Positions 11,197-26,204 of a stretch of 64,000 bases of DNA are shown here, in pieces (position 1 is the stretch's first letter; the number at the start of each line of letters is the position of its first letter). The notes beneath the pieces were generated by a model. That model ran no database searches. It was not told where the DNA came from and saw only the letters and a list, made by a program, of their open reading frames with translations. A program made the position numbers and the translations under genes. Source of the DNA: Rotaria sordida. Lineage: Eukaryota; Rotifera; Eurotatoria; Philodinida; Philodinidae. Location: positions 30,479 to 94,478 of the forward strand of contig CAJNOL010000911.1 in assembly GCA_905250125.1 (NCBI GenBank). The letters are read 5' to 3'.

Positions 11197-13981
11197 ATGA
11201 ATATAATCATATGTTTGATTATATTATGTCATTTATTTATAAATCAAATACAAACAGAACAATGTGAATTAACATTAAATGATGATATTCAATTGACAAC
11301 AAATATATTTTTTCAATCACGACGTTTTTGTAGTTCATATGGTTTTCGTGCAAAAAATACACATCAAATATTTATATCAGGTCGTTTAGTTGATTATAAA
11401 AGTCATTGTAAACGAAGTATAAATAATGCAAATATTGAAATAATACATGTACAACCAAATTTTCGTTCAATTTGTCATGAACTTAATTATCCGAATTCAG
11501 ATGGTTATTTTTATTTATCAACTTTAGTAACAATTCCATTAACTGAACAACTTTTCTTACGTGTAACATCACCTGATTATGAAACAATTATTAAAGAAAT
11601 TATTTTACCATCATCACAAAATGTTATTCTCAATTGGCAAATTGTTTTAACACCAACTATTGAACCACGACAGCAACAACAACAACAACAACAAATGAAT
11701 TCTATGATTGATTCTCTTATATCTCAAATGACATTAGATGAAAAAATTGGTCAATTAAATCTTGTTACAGTTGGTTTTGATATAACTGGTCCAATTGTAA
11801 GTCAAAACGTTGATGAAAATATTCGTAATGGTCTTGTTGGTGGTGTATTTAATACTTATACACCAAAAGCTGTTCGTGCATTACAAGAACTTGCTATGAA
11901 TAGTACACGTTTAAAAATTCCATTAATTTTTGGCTATGATGTTATTCATGGACATAAAACTATTTTTCCAATATCATTAGGTATAAGTACAACATGGGAT
12001 ATGGCATTAATAGAACAAAGTGCACGTATTGCTGCTCAAGAAGCAACAGCTGATGGTCTTAATTGGGTTTTTTCACCAATGGTTGATATAGCACGTGATC
12101 CACGTTGGGGAAGAATATCTGAAGGTGCTGGTGAAGATCCTTGGTTAGGTAGTCAAATAGGTGCTGCTATGGTACGTGGTTATCAAGGATCTGATTTAGC
12201 GCGTTCGAATACAGCTATGGCATGTGTTAAACATTTTGCTTTCTATGGTGGTGCAGAAGCAGGTCGTGATTATAATACAGTTGATATGAGTCGTATAACA
12301 ATGTATCAAAATTTTCTTCCACCTTATCAAGCAGCTATTAATGCTGGTGCAGGTAGTGTAATGACAGCATTTAATGAAGTTGATAGTATACCAGCATCAG
12401 CTAATCGTTGGTTATTACAAGATTTATTACGTGATCAATGGAAATTTAATGGATTTATTGTTACAGATTATACAGCAATTAATGAAATGATTCAACATGG
12501 TATAGGTGATCTACAAGAAGTTAGTGCTCGTGCATTAAATGCTGGTGTTGATATGGATATGGTTGGTGAAGGATTTTTAACAACATTAAAAAAATCTTTC
12601 AATGAAAAAAAAATCACTGAACATACAATAAATCAAGCATGTCGTCGTATACTTGAAGCAAAATATAAATTAGGTTTATTTGATGATCCCTATCGTTATT
12701 GTGATGAATCACGTATAGAAACAGATATATTTACATATGAAAATCGTTTAGCAGCAAAAGATTTAGCTCGTCGTTCATTTGTTCTTCTTAAAACTGATCG
12801 AAAAACATTACCATTAGCAAGAACAAATTTAAATCTTGCACTTGTTGGTCCATTAGCTGATGATCATAGAAATTTAATTGGTAGTTGGAGTGCTGCTGGT
12901 GATTGGCGACAAACAATTAGTGTTCGTGATGGTATTAATAAACTTCTTGGAAATCAAATACAAGTTTTATATGCAAAAGGATCAAATCTTATTGAAGATG
13001 TATCTTTACTTCAACAATTAAATGCACATGGTGGTGAAATTGTTTTAGATGAACGATCTGCTCAAGAAATGATTGATGAAGCTGTAGAAATATCAAACAA
13101 ATCTGATATTATTGTTGCTGTTATCGGTGAAACACAAGGTATGACAGGTGAAGCAGCAAGTCGAGCAGATATTAGCATACCAGAATGTCAAAAACGTTTA
13201 CTTAAAGCATTATTTGATACAGGTAAACCAGTTGTTATTGTATTAATGAATGGTCGACCAATGACATTAACATGGGAAAATGAACATGCAGCAGCAATTT
13301 TAGAAACATGGTTTGCTGGTACAGAAACTGGTAATGCTATTGCTGAAGTACTTTTTGGTTTTTATAATCCAGCTGGTAAACTTACAACAACATTTCCTCG
13401 TCATGTTGGACAAATTCCATTATATTATAATCATAAAAATACTGGACGACCATTTAATGCAACTCAAGTGACTGAAAAATATAAAGTAAATAAAAACAAA
13501 AGAATTTATTTAATTTCAAATGTTTTAAAATATGTTTTTTTTTTTGTTATTTCTAATTTAGAGTCGTTATTTAGATGTACCTAATGAACCATTGTATCCA
13601 TTTGGCCATGGTCTTAGTTATACATCATTTAATTTTGATCCAATATCTGTTGATAAAAATGAACTTCGTGGTGATTCTGATCGTTTAACTGTACGTATTC
13701 GTATACATAATACTGGTGCATATGCTGGTGAAGAAGTTATTCAATTATATATAAGTGATCCAGCAGCAAGTGTAACACGAGCTGTACGTGAATTAAAAAA
13801 TTTTAAAAAAATCTTTCTTCGGTCACAACAAGAAGAAGAAATTTCATTTATTATAACAACAAATGATTTAAAATTTTTTAATACTGATCTAGATTATATT
13901 TGGGAAGAAGGAGATTTTATTATTCATATTGGTCCTGATTCAGTTAATACTCAATCAGTACGAATTAAATGGCTCAAATAG
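11197..13981 (+). CDS. secreted GH3 beta-glucosidase (BglX-like), 902 aa
   Basis: Two exons, 11197-13485 and 13562-13981, phase 0 between them. A signal peptide (MNIIICLIILCHLFINQIQ) is followed by a Cys-containing region of about 140 aa resembling a beta-sandwich of transthyretin/carboxypeptidase-regulatory type, then a poly-Gln linker (about residues 158-166). The GH3 domain follows: DEKIGQL, the KHFAFYGG motif, nucleophile Asp about 424 in IVTDYTAI, second alpha/beta domain with likely acid/base Glu about 652 in TGEAASR, and a C-terminal FnIII-like domain after YPFGHGLSYTSF. These enzymes remove glucose from beta-glucosides such as cello-oligosaccharides. The GYDVIHGHKT and KHFAFYGGAEAGRDYNTVDMS-type motifs are those of Bacteroidetes-like BglX, and the single 76-nt intron in a 2.7-kb gene contrasts with its intron-rich neighbours, so bacterial origin by transfer is inferred. 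Confidence 0.9.
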
Positions 13982-16900
13982 AGAACTACAATAGAAAACA
14001 AACCGTTACACTTTTTTTTAAAATTCATGATGAACAAAAAAAAAAAGATTTTGAAAAACATAATAAGATTTTTTATTTTATTTTTTTCTTCAATTCATAT
14101 AAAATTCTTAATTTCGTATTTAGATTAATAAACGTATATCTATAATAGAGTATATTCGAATTCAATATAATTGTATCACATCAAGTTTTCAATTGATTTA
14201 AACGAAATATTTTGAATTTTTCTCATTCAAATTTTCATCATTTACTATTATTCAAAATTTTCTATCAACTTTTAAACTTATTTGAAATACTTCTTTTGCA
14301 TTGAATTTTAATTGTTAGAAAATAATATTTCGAGATTTTTGCTCTGTCAAACAAATAAGAAGATTAAAGCCAATCTAATATTTGCGTTATGGAAATTAAG
14401 TTCTGACATTTTTTTGAATTACATGCTATTAAAAAAAATAGTACTATTGTAAAAAGCCTTGAATATGTCAACGAGAAATTGATCGGATACTTAGTAAAAA
14501 CAAAACATCGATGTTACTAATATTTTACTGGTAAAAAAAATCAATTCATTTTTGATAAACAAAGATTCTATTTTTTTTTATCAACATCGAAGAATTAAAA
14601 AAAAAAAAAGAGAGACAAGAATCTTAAAAATTTTAAAATATAAAAATTTCTTAATTCGAATATATCAAATGATATTAATTGTTTAATATATATAAGTAAT
14701 GTGTGTGTTCAAAGTATAGATATTGACGCTTTCACAATCATCTATATTATGCCCTCATGTCGTGCGTTTGTTTCGCACTTGTTATTATTTCAAACAGCTT
14801 TTTTTTTTCGAATATAGTGAAGTGCTTATATATAATACTGTATATTTTTAAACGCGATGAGTATGGCAAAGATCAACATTCTCTTCAATAAGTTCATTTG
14901 TTCTTTTCACTTCCATTAAACAATATGAATGATAGATGATTATTGTATGTATTTTGTCCTTGGAAAAAACTTTTTTTTTTTGTAAATTTCGTTCTCTATT
15001 TTAATAATTCATTCGATTTATCTCTTTATCAACGTTTCAAATTTCTTCTAACATATTTAATTCAAAAGATTGTCCCGCCTTTTTTGTTCTTAACACGCAT
15101 ACATATGAATGGGTCATTTGACAAGCTTTTTTAATCGGATATTATTCCATTTCTTTTCTATTTTTAACTCATTATTCAATAGATTTTACATCATGCATTG
15201 TTAAAAATCTTTATAGTATATCATATAGAAATGACATTGAACACTTTCGTTTCTTTATAAGCATAGTATGTTAGTATGTACGTGTGTCATACACGGTTGA
15301 TTTTTTTTTTCTTTTTTTTTTCTTTCAAAGTATAACGATTGATTGAAGAAAGACATAGAAGAGAAGTATAGGTAATTTGCTACACGAATCAAACTTCAAT
15401 TGTTCGGCTGAATAACGTGGCCAATCGACATATACATAAACGTCGTAAATTATAGCCTATGAGACGAAAGAAGAGAGAGGTGATTGTCAAGAGATAACAT
15501 ACGTGCATACAGTGTAAACGTCAATATACATATGTAATTAGTACATATATGAATATATATACATACACGCATTATTTGTACCAATATGTTTAGGCAAGAG
15601 ACACACTTGACTTAAAAAATAAAAAAAGAACGAAAACTCAAAAAAAACAAAATTCTTGTATTTTTTTTCTTGGACATGGATAAAGATAAATAAAATACTT
15701 CTTTTTTTTTTTTAATATAGTAGTACTATACATCTAAGATGAGAAAGAGACATCATTTGTTTGTCTACACTTTTAAGAATAACTACTAGTGAAATATATT
15801 TGTTAAACTGCAGACAACAAAAAAATCAAAAGGCTATTCGATACTTTTATCTTTTCTTTCTGTTTTTTTTCACGTTTTCTTTTTTTTTCTATTACTCTTT
15901 TTGTTTGTATGAAGGAAGCCTTTCTTTTTTTGCTCACTTATTCTTCTATTCAAATCTGAAATGTCACTTTCTCTTGTTGAGAATATTTATAACTACAGGA
16001 GCACAGATTCTATGTTTACTCGGCAGATGACATTGTCCATTTCTTTTTTCTCTTTTCTTTATGTCTACTATAACTAATTGTCTTAATTCATAATTTATTC
16101 ACATAATGTAGACTTATGTCGGTTCAATGTATGTTGACGAAACAAACACAACACTTGATTTATTTGTTAAACGATTTATTTCTTCTGTACTTGAGTAAAA
16201 CAAAAAAAAAAGAAAGAAGAAGAAAGGTGCCGGTTAGTAATTTTTCATGAAATATTTAAAGAACAGGCCGTCATTCATAGGAACAGTAATATTTCAATCA
16301 AATAAAACATGTTCAATTTGTCAAATGAACAACCGGATTTGAAAAGAAAAAGATGATTATGAGACTAGCAAGATTGCAATTAGGCCAAAAAAAAACGTAT
16401 ACTGGCAAGTGTCAAAGTCAAACGAAAGAAACATGTGAATATGTAGTGAGGTGCGAAGACAACTTGCTGTGATGATCGGTTAATGGGACTAATTTGAAAG
16501 AGAGCTCTTCTCAGTCAGCATGATCCGTTCATTCAGTTTTCACGCACGATTCTATATATATTACAAAGGTTTTGTTAACAGAAGTTGTGATACTCTGCTT
16601 ATATTTCTTTGCCATCATCTCTCTAATATAATATGATGCTTTACATTTACACTTCGATTATTGCAGAAGGAAAAAGAGATCTGTTGCTTCTCATTTTCTT
16701 TCTTTCTTTCTTTCTGTTTTTCTCTCTTTTCTTTATACTCGTCTACTTATTTTTCATTGGCTCTGCCGTTCGTTTTATCGTGCCACCAATCGTGACCATT
16801 CTAATTATCCATTCCGTTCGAGGACAAGACCGATGACGTTGAGTAGAAAAGAAATAATACAGAGAGAAAAAAAAGAAAAGAGAGAAGTATTGATCGTACC

Positions 16901-17693
16901 TTAATTAACCTTTTCTGTTCTGATCCAGAGTGTTAGTAATGGTAGTGAGGTTCGGACATGAAGAAAAAGAGAGAAATTGGTAATCGAGCACCAATAGCAA
17001 CCGAGAGAGAATAAGAGAACCTTTCTTCGTCTCGTGTATGCGCGTTTATTAGGCGATGGCTGTCTTATAGCTATTATGAAGTAAAGGCAATGTAGAGAAG
17101 AGAAAAGAAAACAGTATGATAGAAAGAAAATGATACTGAAACTCAATTCGACGAGAACGAGAATAAGAATAAGAAAAAAAAATGAGAGAAAGAAAGAAAG
17201 AAGCGAGAAAGAACAACATCAAGACATAGAGACACTCTACCCACCACCGAGAAAATGATATACATCCAACCTGCGCGCGAGCCAGCGAAAAAGAGAAGAA
17301 GCCAGAGAGAGAAAAAAATATATATATTCACTACCTCTTGCAACACTTAACGGTACATTGCGTTAAAAAGCAACGAGAAACAGAGAAGGAGAGAGAGGGA
17401 GAAAAAGAAAGAGCACAAAGAAATATCGACACACATACGACAAGTGATACCGACAGTCGATAATCCTTCTTTTTTTTTGTCTATCTTCTTATCCTAATGC
17501 TCGATTGATTTTGGACAAAACACGACAATTTATAAAAACACATTTGACAGGTTTGTCTCTATTAATTATAATTGATCAATTTAAATCAACACAGACTAAC
17601 CAAGAACAAACAATATCAATAATCATTTTTTTTTTTATTATTGTTTTTATTTATTTCTAGAAAGTTATTCCACTTTTTGACCTAATCATATAA
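13982..17693. other. 3.7-kb non-coding region upstream of SIX gene
   Basis: No gene was recognised. It is dominated by poly-A/poly-T runs and low-complexity pyrimidine tracts, with a strongly purine-rich strand at about 16855-17440. Open frames are short and follow the T-rich composition. A donor-like ACAG/GTTTGT near 17550 and acceptor-like TTATTTCTAG ending at 17660 suggest a 5'UTR intron of the SIX gene. Likely regulatory space. Confidence 0.5.
16855..17440. repeat. purine-rich (GA/AAG) low-complexity tract
   Basis: The + strand is mostly A and G over nearly 600 bp, with many GAGAGA and AAAGAAAG words, just upstream of the SIX gene. Such tracts occur at animal promoters bound by GAGA-type factors or may form triplex DNA; both are inference. 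Confidence 0.5.
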
Positions 17694-18074
17694 AAAGCCG
17701 TCAAAACGTTATCACTCAAGACTTTACTTCCAGCGCCACGTCCGCTTTTAGCGAACGTTGGCCTGGTTACATCTTCATCATCACCCATACCAACACACAA
17801 AACAAAAACATCTATTAGTCGATCACCATCATCATCATCATCATCATCAACAAATTCATCAAATTCATCCTCATCCGGTTCAACAAGATCCCGTTCTCGA
17901 TCACCAATTTCTCGTCGTTCACGTTCACCAACACCTGATAAACCACCAACACCATCATCATCAACACCTCCTGTTACAATCAATAATTCCAATGTATCAT
18001 CATCATTATTACAACAACAAGCAGCTGCAGCAGCTGTACTTTTTTCTAGTAGTTCACTTAGTTCATTATTACCT
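17694..18074 (+). other. possible N-terminal coding extension of SIX3/6
   Basis: This segment is open in the SIX frame and has no ATG. It encodes Ser-rich low complexity with [19 protein letters not shown], poly-Ser, QQQAAAAA and SSLLP, in the A/T-ending codon style of neighbouring genes. An in-frame TAA at 17691-17693 means any upstream exon must join within this stretch (candidate acceptors near 17721, 17733 and 17750). If it is not coding it is 5'UTR. Confidence 0.5.
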
Positions 18075-18861
<787 letters not shown>

Positions 18862-21800
18862 AGAGCAACATAAAACAAAACAAAAAACGCACACACAAAA
18901 AAAAAATTCGTCTCCCGGTGCTCTCTCGGTAAGGGAGACTCTCTTTGTATCTATATATATTTTCTGTCTCTCGCTCTTCTTCTTCTTCTTCTTGTTCTTC
19001 TTTTTTTTGTGTTCAGTGACATTTTCTTCGTTTTCTTTTTTTTTTGCTGTTGTTGTTTGCTATTCTATTACTATTACTATCACCTAGCTTTTCTTTTTGT
19101 CTCTTTGATTCGGATGTTTTCTTTTTTTTTCGTCTTTTGATTTTTTGCGTTTCTGAACAACCAATTTGTCGAATCATAAAAACAAAAAAAAAAAGAAATA
19201 AAACATATATATCAATTATGAGAAAAGAAAGCCTATATGGATGGATACAATGGCCGTGTAATTGACAAATGTTTCATTGCTCTCGTATGCCAGTTGATAA
19301 ACACATCAACGTTTGTTTTCACTAGATCGTCTCTCTAATCGTTTGAGCGAGCGTATGCAGCTCCGTTCTCTTTCTCTTGTAATTATCCGATTCGCACGGA
19401 TAAACATGCCGCTAGCCAGAGAGACACAGACAGACGATTTACTTATCCCCTTTTTTTTTCTACTAACTTGTCGTTTTTTTTCTCTCTCTCTTTCTCTGCT
19501 GCTAATATTTATCATTGACATCTCTTTCTCATAGAGAGATAGAGAAAAATTGGGATAATCATTATAATTGATGCTTGTCTTATTCTTTGTATTAAACAAA
19601 ACAAAATTATTCATACATATTACTTTTTATTTTGACAAGCTATTTCTTAATAGAGAATTGAAAAATAGAAGAACTATTTTTCTGAAATCGATTTTGAGAG
19701 ATCATTTATATGTTGTATTTGATGATTGGTTGGAAAAAAAAGAAAAGAAAAGGTTTAATCAGGCGGTAAATGCATCGAATCAGATTTGTTGAGAGAAACA
19801 AAAATCAATGATGATATAGCGTGCAGTCAAGGAGAAGGCCGACACATTTATACTAATTGCAATAGTTCGTTATGTAAACGCTTCTTCTTTTTTTATTTTC
19901 AACATGTTAAGTGATTGAACAGATGATCAAGAGAACAGTTCACCAAGGGGTGCCAACTTTTTCTATATTTGATCTGAAAATTTCATATTTATTATTATTA
20001 TTATTTTTTTTCGTCGTTTCTTTTTCAAATTAATTACTAATTTGATGTATATGTGTATGTGAAATAAAAAGGATGTTTCGATGTTTAATAATGATGTAAT
20101 CGTTGTCATCATTATCAACACTCTGACGTTATCAATATATCTATCTTCCTATCTAACTATCTCGCTTGTGTATGTGTCGATCACTTGTCACCTTGATCAT
20201 CTTTTTTTTAACGTAAAAATCACACAAGTTATATCTTCAGGGATACAAGACTTTTTTTTGACGAAAGGTTTTGATAAGTATAAATTTTTTGATCTGGGTT
20301 GTCATGGGTCAAATTCATGTAAATACTACTAGCAAATAAAAAAGTTTGTTTTGTTTAACAATCTTATTAGAAAAATAAACTTTTGTATGCATTTTTTATT
20401 TTATTAAATTCAATGCTGTCATTATAGTTTGACAACAAAAAAAAAACCAGAATCGATAGAAGGAATTTCTTTCTTTTTGTTTTTTTCGTTCGAAAGAAAA
20501 TAGAAGAAATTATTTAATCGTCAATCTTATTGATAATCTAAATATATGAACAAAAGAAACATGCAATCATTTGTATATATAGTGTTCATGTTTCACATCC
20601 TCAGGGTGTGAGATGATAATGAAGATTGCTTCATTGTTGTTGTTGTCGTTGTTATTCTTGACGAATTAGAATGGCAACTGATGAAAGATCTAGTATGCAA
20701 CAAGGAAAAAAATCTGACAGAGATAATTATCCAGCATATATATATATATATATATATATAGAAAGGACAAGTGGTAATGTCTGAACGAGAGGCAGATAGA
20801 GAACTCGTCAACTATCTAACTAACACAAGAGTATGTGTCTGCTGAAGGCATTAATCTGTGGTGAATTTCCAAGTAATCGAATTGATTATAAATCAGTCGA
20901 CGAGAAGGAGAACGATCTGCCGCTAGGCAGACAGAATGAAGAATCAGATTTCATCAGACGCGCGCGAATGCGGATGTGAAGACGTTTATTTTTTAGAACG
21001 CACAAGAATGCGGAAGCTGTTTCTATGTTATATTACGCTCTCGATCTTTGAAGGCGGAGAAGAACAAGAAGAAAAAACTCGAAATAGTTAGTAAGAAAAA
21101 GCAAAAGAACCTAGGATGAATGATTCTATCATCTTCAGACATGGATGATTAGCTACATAGACGAATACAAGACCTCTATTCTCTCTATGTATGTGCGTCA
21201 CTGGGTGTTAAATTGTGACGCGTTGTCGATGATAGAAGGAAATAGAAAGATAATCTTGTTAGCTGCATCGACCGATCATCATCACCATCATTATTATTAT
21301 TACTATAGACCATCAGTGTAAAATGACAGTAGAAAAAAGAGACTGATTGATTTCCGTATCCAGATGTCCAAAAGAAAAAAAAAAAAAGAAAGACGACCAA
21401 ATGAAAATCTGTCGATAATAACTAGGATAACTTATCAATCAATAATTGTCAAATACTAATAAAATAGTATCTTTTTGATTCCGAATCTCATATATAAAAT
21501 CATTTTCTTTTTTTGTGTCTATATTTATACACAGTAAAATAATTTGAACAAACATTAGTGTACAAGTCAGTTTTGATCATCATTCCGATTGTATCCATTG
21601 AGCAGCAGTTCTTCTCAGCATGAGCTTAAATAAATAGACTAATCAATACACATAACATTATTTGTCCTGATTAATGAATGAATGAATGAATAAATACACC
21701 AGAGCGTATATAACATATACATTATCAAATCTTTTTCTTTATGACTTGTTGATCTTTAAAAAAGACTAATTTTAACATTCTTTTTTTACTCATTGAACAG

Positions 21801-24800
21801 GTGTTAGATGTGTGCACTTCGTCTAATCAGTGATCATCATCATCAACATATTGAGAACGTAAAGCACAAGGCGTCAATTGGTAAACATTTTGTTTTCACA
21901 CTTTCTTTTTCTTTTCAACAATGTTTGATCCTTCGTTTTGTCGTTGTCGGACAAGCCTCAAGGGATTTCTGTTGTCCGCATTGGAACTGTCGATCAAAAA
22001 GAAATAAAATGGAAACGACAGAGTAAAAATATTGACAAGCATTCATCGGTACATTTATGTGTGTGTGTATGAGAGAGAGAGAGAAAGAAGGGCCTAATGC
22101 AATTCGAGTATTATTGATAGTTTCTAACTAAGACGAATGACAAATATTATCTTATACATATGTATTATATATATATATATATATATGTTGTGTTTGACGG
22201 TTGAAAATCAGTATTGAACGATGACAAGTGGAAATAAGGAAAGAGAATATACAGAGTTCTATTTGTCTACGTAATGGATGAGATGGCCGTAAGCTACGTC
22301 GACTTGCTCACTTTTGTGTTTTTTTTTAATCTGTTTAACAGTCAAAAGACAGAAATATAAAAGAATAATAATGATAATAAGGATTATTTTATTGTCCAAT
22401 CAACAAAAAAGAAAACTTTTATAATATAACAAATCCAAAAATTCTGTTTTTTTTGTGCTTTTAACTTCTTGTTCATCTTCTAGTCATTGAAATTGCTTTT
22501 GGATATTTTTGATATTTTACCAGAAAATTAATCATTTTAACCTATTCGATAAGTATAAGTGCTCTCAATAAATCTTTCGAGCATAAACGATGCGAACAGC
22601 ATGTCAATGTTCTACAATTGTTTATGTGGATGATGTTCGAATGGTTGACTGATTCGACACTCTCAGATAACATTGGTTTTATCTTGTATTTCTCAAATGT
22701 GTTATTTAGAACGTTGTCTTTAACATTAAAAATTAGTAATAAGTAGAATAGACAGATGTTCAAGCGTAAGTCGAGTATCTCATTAGAGAAACGCCAAGCG
22801 CGAGAGAGAGAGAGAAAGAAAACGAGATGTACTCCTTCATTTTTTTTTCAATCGCTATAATGAACTCTCAACATCATCTGTACACATGCTACTGTGAATG
22901 AGACTCAATGTCATAATATTATGTTGTTCAACTATACTTTAATATTGTATTGAAAGAAAAAATTAACTTCAATTTGACTTTTCAATTTATATACACTCGA
23001 CATATTCTTTTTCCAAAATATATAACAGTGTTTAAAATGATTTTTATTTTGAATAGAAATCAATGATTGTACATGGTGAGCTCACACACATTGAGGTTAA
23101 CTGTGTAAAGAGCAATGAGACTTACAACAGCAGGGAATCTGTTTAATAAGAAGAATAAGATTGAAACATTTGCACACGTTATGTGACGCACATCTATCAA
23201 TGTGTTGTCTAGATCGATAATGATATCTTGTGTGACTCTAACACTTCATTAGAAAAGATGATGTTAGTATATCTCTTTTTTTTTTCTGTCAATGACTAAA
23301 TGTAAAAAGGAAATGAGAATGCCACTATTTAATTTGACACACATATATACACTCTAATACTGAATCGTGCGCCATGCAATGAAGAACATGACATCCGTAA
23401 GACGCTCATGCACATTCGATGATAATGATGATTATGATTTTAGTACGGTAAAGGTGTGTGTGTATGTGTGCGTGTGTGTGTACTTTGCGCGAGAACGAGC
23501 AAATTCCGTTTGACAAACGTTTCCGATCTATGAACGGTCGTATCTTCTACTTATTTGACAACGAAATGAAGTGCATGAGATGAAGGTATTAAAAGAGGAA
23601 ATTGATCGTTTCCGTTAAAAAAATAGATATAAAAGTAACACACACATACACATATTGCACTTCATTTTTACTTTACTATTTAAATCTTTCATCTTATTTC
23701 TAACAAGTAAATTCATCGTATAAGTTAAATAGTTTTTCTATCGGCAATTTGTAATTTGTCACAAATAAATATCTTGTTAGTTATAACTATATTCTAAACA
23801 CTTGTTATAATCTATCTTAAGATAAGGAAATACTTTGCTTTCCCTTCTTTCTTTCTTTTTTTTTCTCTCACACTCTTCATCTAATGATGAAGATCATCAT
23901 CATTTGATGAAGAGATGCCTCTTATATATATATTTCTACTGAATAAATGTTGTCAAATGTAGTCTTTCTCTTTTGCTTGTCATCATTTCCATTCAACTGA
24001 CTGATTGAACTGAGAGTATAAGACGACGAAACATTGACGCGCATGTCGTGTAAGACTATAGTCTCTTGAGAGAGTAAGGCGAACGCGGATTATCATGACA
24101 GTTCGATTGCTGATGAATGTTCTCGCGGGATAGAGAATAAGAAAAACGAGTTCGACTAAAGAACAACAGGCGATGAAGACGACAAGTGACATGCAACAAT
24201 CTTTTTTCTATTGAGATGGATAAAAAAAATACACTATTGCTATTCGATACACATACACACATGTCGACACCAAATGGTTTATTCATGATTGCTTGCTTAC
24301 TCTATTCTAAATGCAGATGAAAGAGATAGATAAAAAAGAAAAAAAAAGTACAAGAAAAGCACAGATGATGATTATGATGATGGTTCTCATTTTGTTTTCT
24401 TGCATGCACATGCATAGACAACTATAAATGATTCTGCTTGATGAATAATAATAATAATAATAGTAATAATAGATGAATATCAAAAAATCTTTAAAGATTC
24501 ATTTGACAATATTTGATATTGATTTTGATTTCATATTTATAAAGATTTTTAAATGGATATTGAATTTTTTCGAATAATACTACGCTAATAAAACATTAAT
24601 TGTCTGTAATTTCAATGGAAAATAATTATGAAAAAAAAAGGAAACTTATGCATAATGACTGCTTATTTCGACTATGAAATGAATATTATATTCAGATTTC
24701 ATTCAATAACTTTCGAGCTGATTATTGAAAAATAAAAAAATTCTCTGTACAAGTCTTCACGAAAATGTATACGAAATAATCTGTGTTTGCATTAAGCAAA

Positions 24801-26204
24801 CTTAGAATATATCTGATTTTTTTTCATTAGACACAGTGTTCATTTTCATACCAATGACTTCTTCTGTGTCGATATTCGGAAATGATTTCCCAAAGTATTT
24901 TTATGAATAAGCAAAAATAACATTTCAAATTTTTAGAGTAAAAAAAATCCAAGACAATGCAGTCATTATTCTACGATAGAGAATAAACTAAAAAAACCCG
25001 TCAGTGCTTTTATTGGAAAACAACTTAGCAGCATAATATATTTATATTTTACATGTCATCTATAAACCACGTAAAATTCGAAGACAAGAAAAATAATATC
25101 GATAAAAAAAAACATAAGCTTAAAGATCCTTTCATTTTGTTTTTGGTCGGAGTTTATTAATAAATGTTTACTATCATTGTTTGTTTCAAGATAATTATTT
25201 TAAGGACTGATTAGAGCTCTCTAAATTGCCTATCAGTAAATTATTCTTTGATATTTATTGTACAAATTGATGTATTTTAGCGACTCGCTTCACGCCTATT
25301 CAAGGCTTTACAAAGGTGAGGAAAAGTCGAAGTCAAGGTTAACTTGGACGTCTTTGATGGGCGTATGCCTCGAAGAGACATCAATCGAATTTTGAAAAAA
25401 AATATTAGTATGTACATTGAATACCAAAGAATGAAACTTACAATTCAAAACAACTTCTTGTATGAATTCTGACTTATTAGTCAGACATTTAGTTGACTCT
25501 GATCCAAGTCTCTCTAGTCAAAAATCATTTAAAGGAATAACTCTTCGAGAAAGTTTAGTACAAGCAACAAACTAATAAATTTCGTTATTTTTAGGCTTTG
25601 AAGTGTCTTGTCTATGGTTGTTTTTAAATTAAATTAGAGCTTGGCAAGTTCGAGTTGTGACTCGAATCAATGATTCAAAAAAAAAGTAAAAGTTAATAAT
25701 CCAAAACCAAAATCAATTTCAGAAGAAATTGATGGTTTTCTACAAGAAGAAAATTTAACTAGGGGAAGTGTATAAAAAAAGAGTTGATTTTATTATTCTT
25801 ATTTTGTGGATAAACTTCAACTGATTATGTCATTTTATTTTATGTGTTACTTTTCTTTTCTTGCGTATAAAAACTAGGAACTAAATATCGTTTAACGAAA
25901 AACTTGCTGTTAATGTTCTTTATAAAAATGAATAGAAAATGAAAAAATAGCATGACTCACTCAGTCCTGAGTGAAATATTTTAATAGATAGTTTGCCAAA
26001 GAATTTTAAAGGAAAAGCTTTGATAAAAATCGAGAAACTTTTCGTTATTTAATTGACACAAGTTTTGTTTGTACATAAACAAGCGACACTATTTCAACGT
26101 ATCTTTATTTGTCCATGAATACAAACCAATGATATTTCTCAAGACATAGTTATCTTACCCATAAATTAAAATTTTGTTAAATTTCTACTGTTATACAAGT
26201 AATT
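18862..26204. other. 7.3-kb gene-free region downstream of SIX gene
   Basis: No gene or RNA was recognised. It contains many simple repeats: (TA)n at about 20736-20760 and 22165-22186, GA runs at about 22071-22085 and 22801-22816, GT runs near 23455-23480, AAT near 24447-24465, and GAT words. Together with the upstream gap it forms the largest gene-poor block of the window, around its only developmental transcription factor, so cis-regulatory elements are likely. A slightly GC-richer island at about 25275-25385 was not identified. Confidence 0.55.
20736..20760. repeat. (TA)n microsatellite
   Basis: Uninterrupted alternating TA dinucleotides. A second similar tract lies near 22165-22186. Confidence 0.9.

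Noticed and set aside
25275-25385. GC-richer island, possible structured RNA or tRNA-like gene
   Set aside because: No A-box/B-box pair or cloverleaf could be made out; left as unexplained non-coding DNA.
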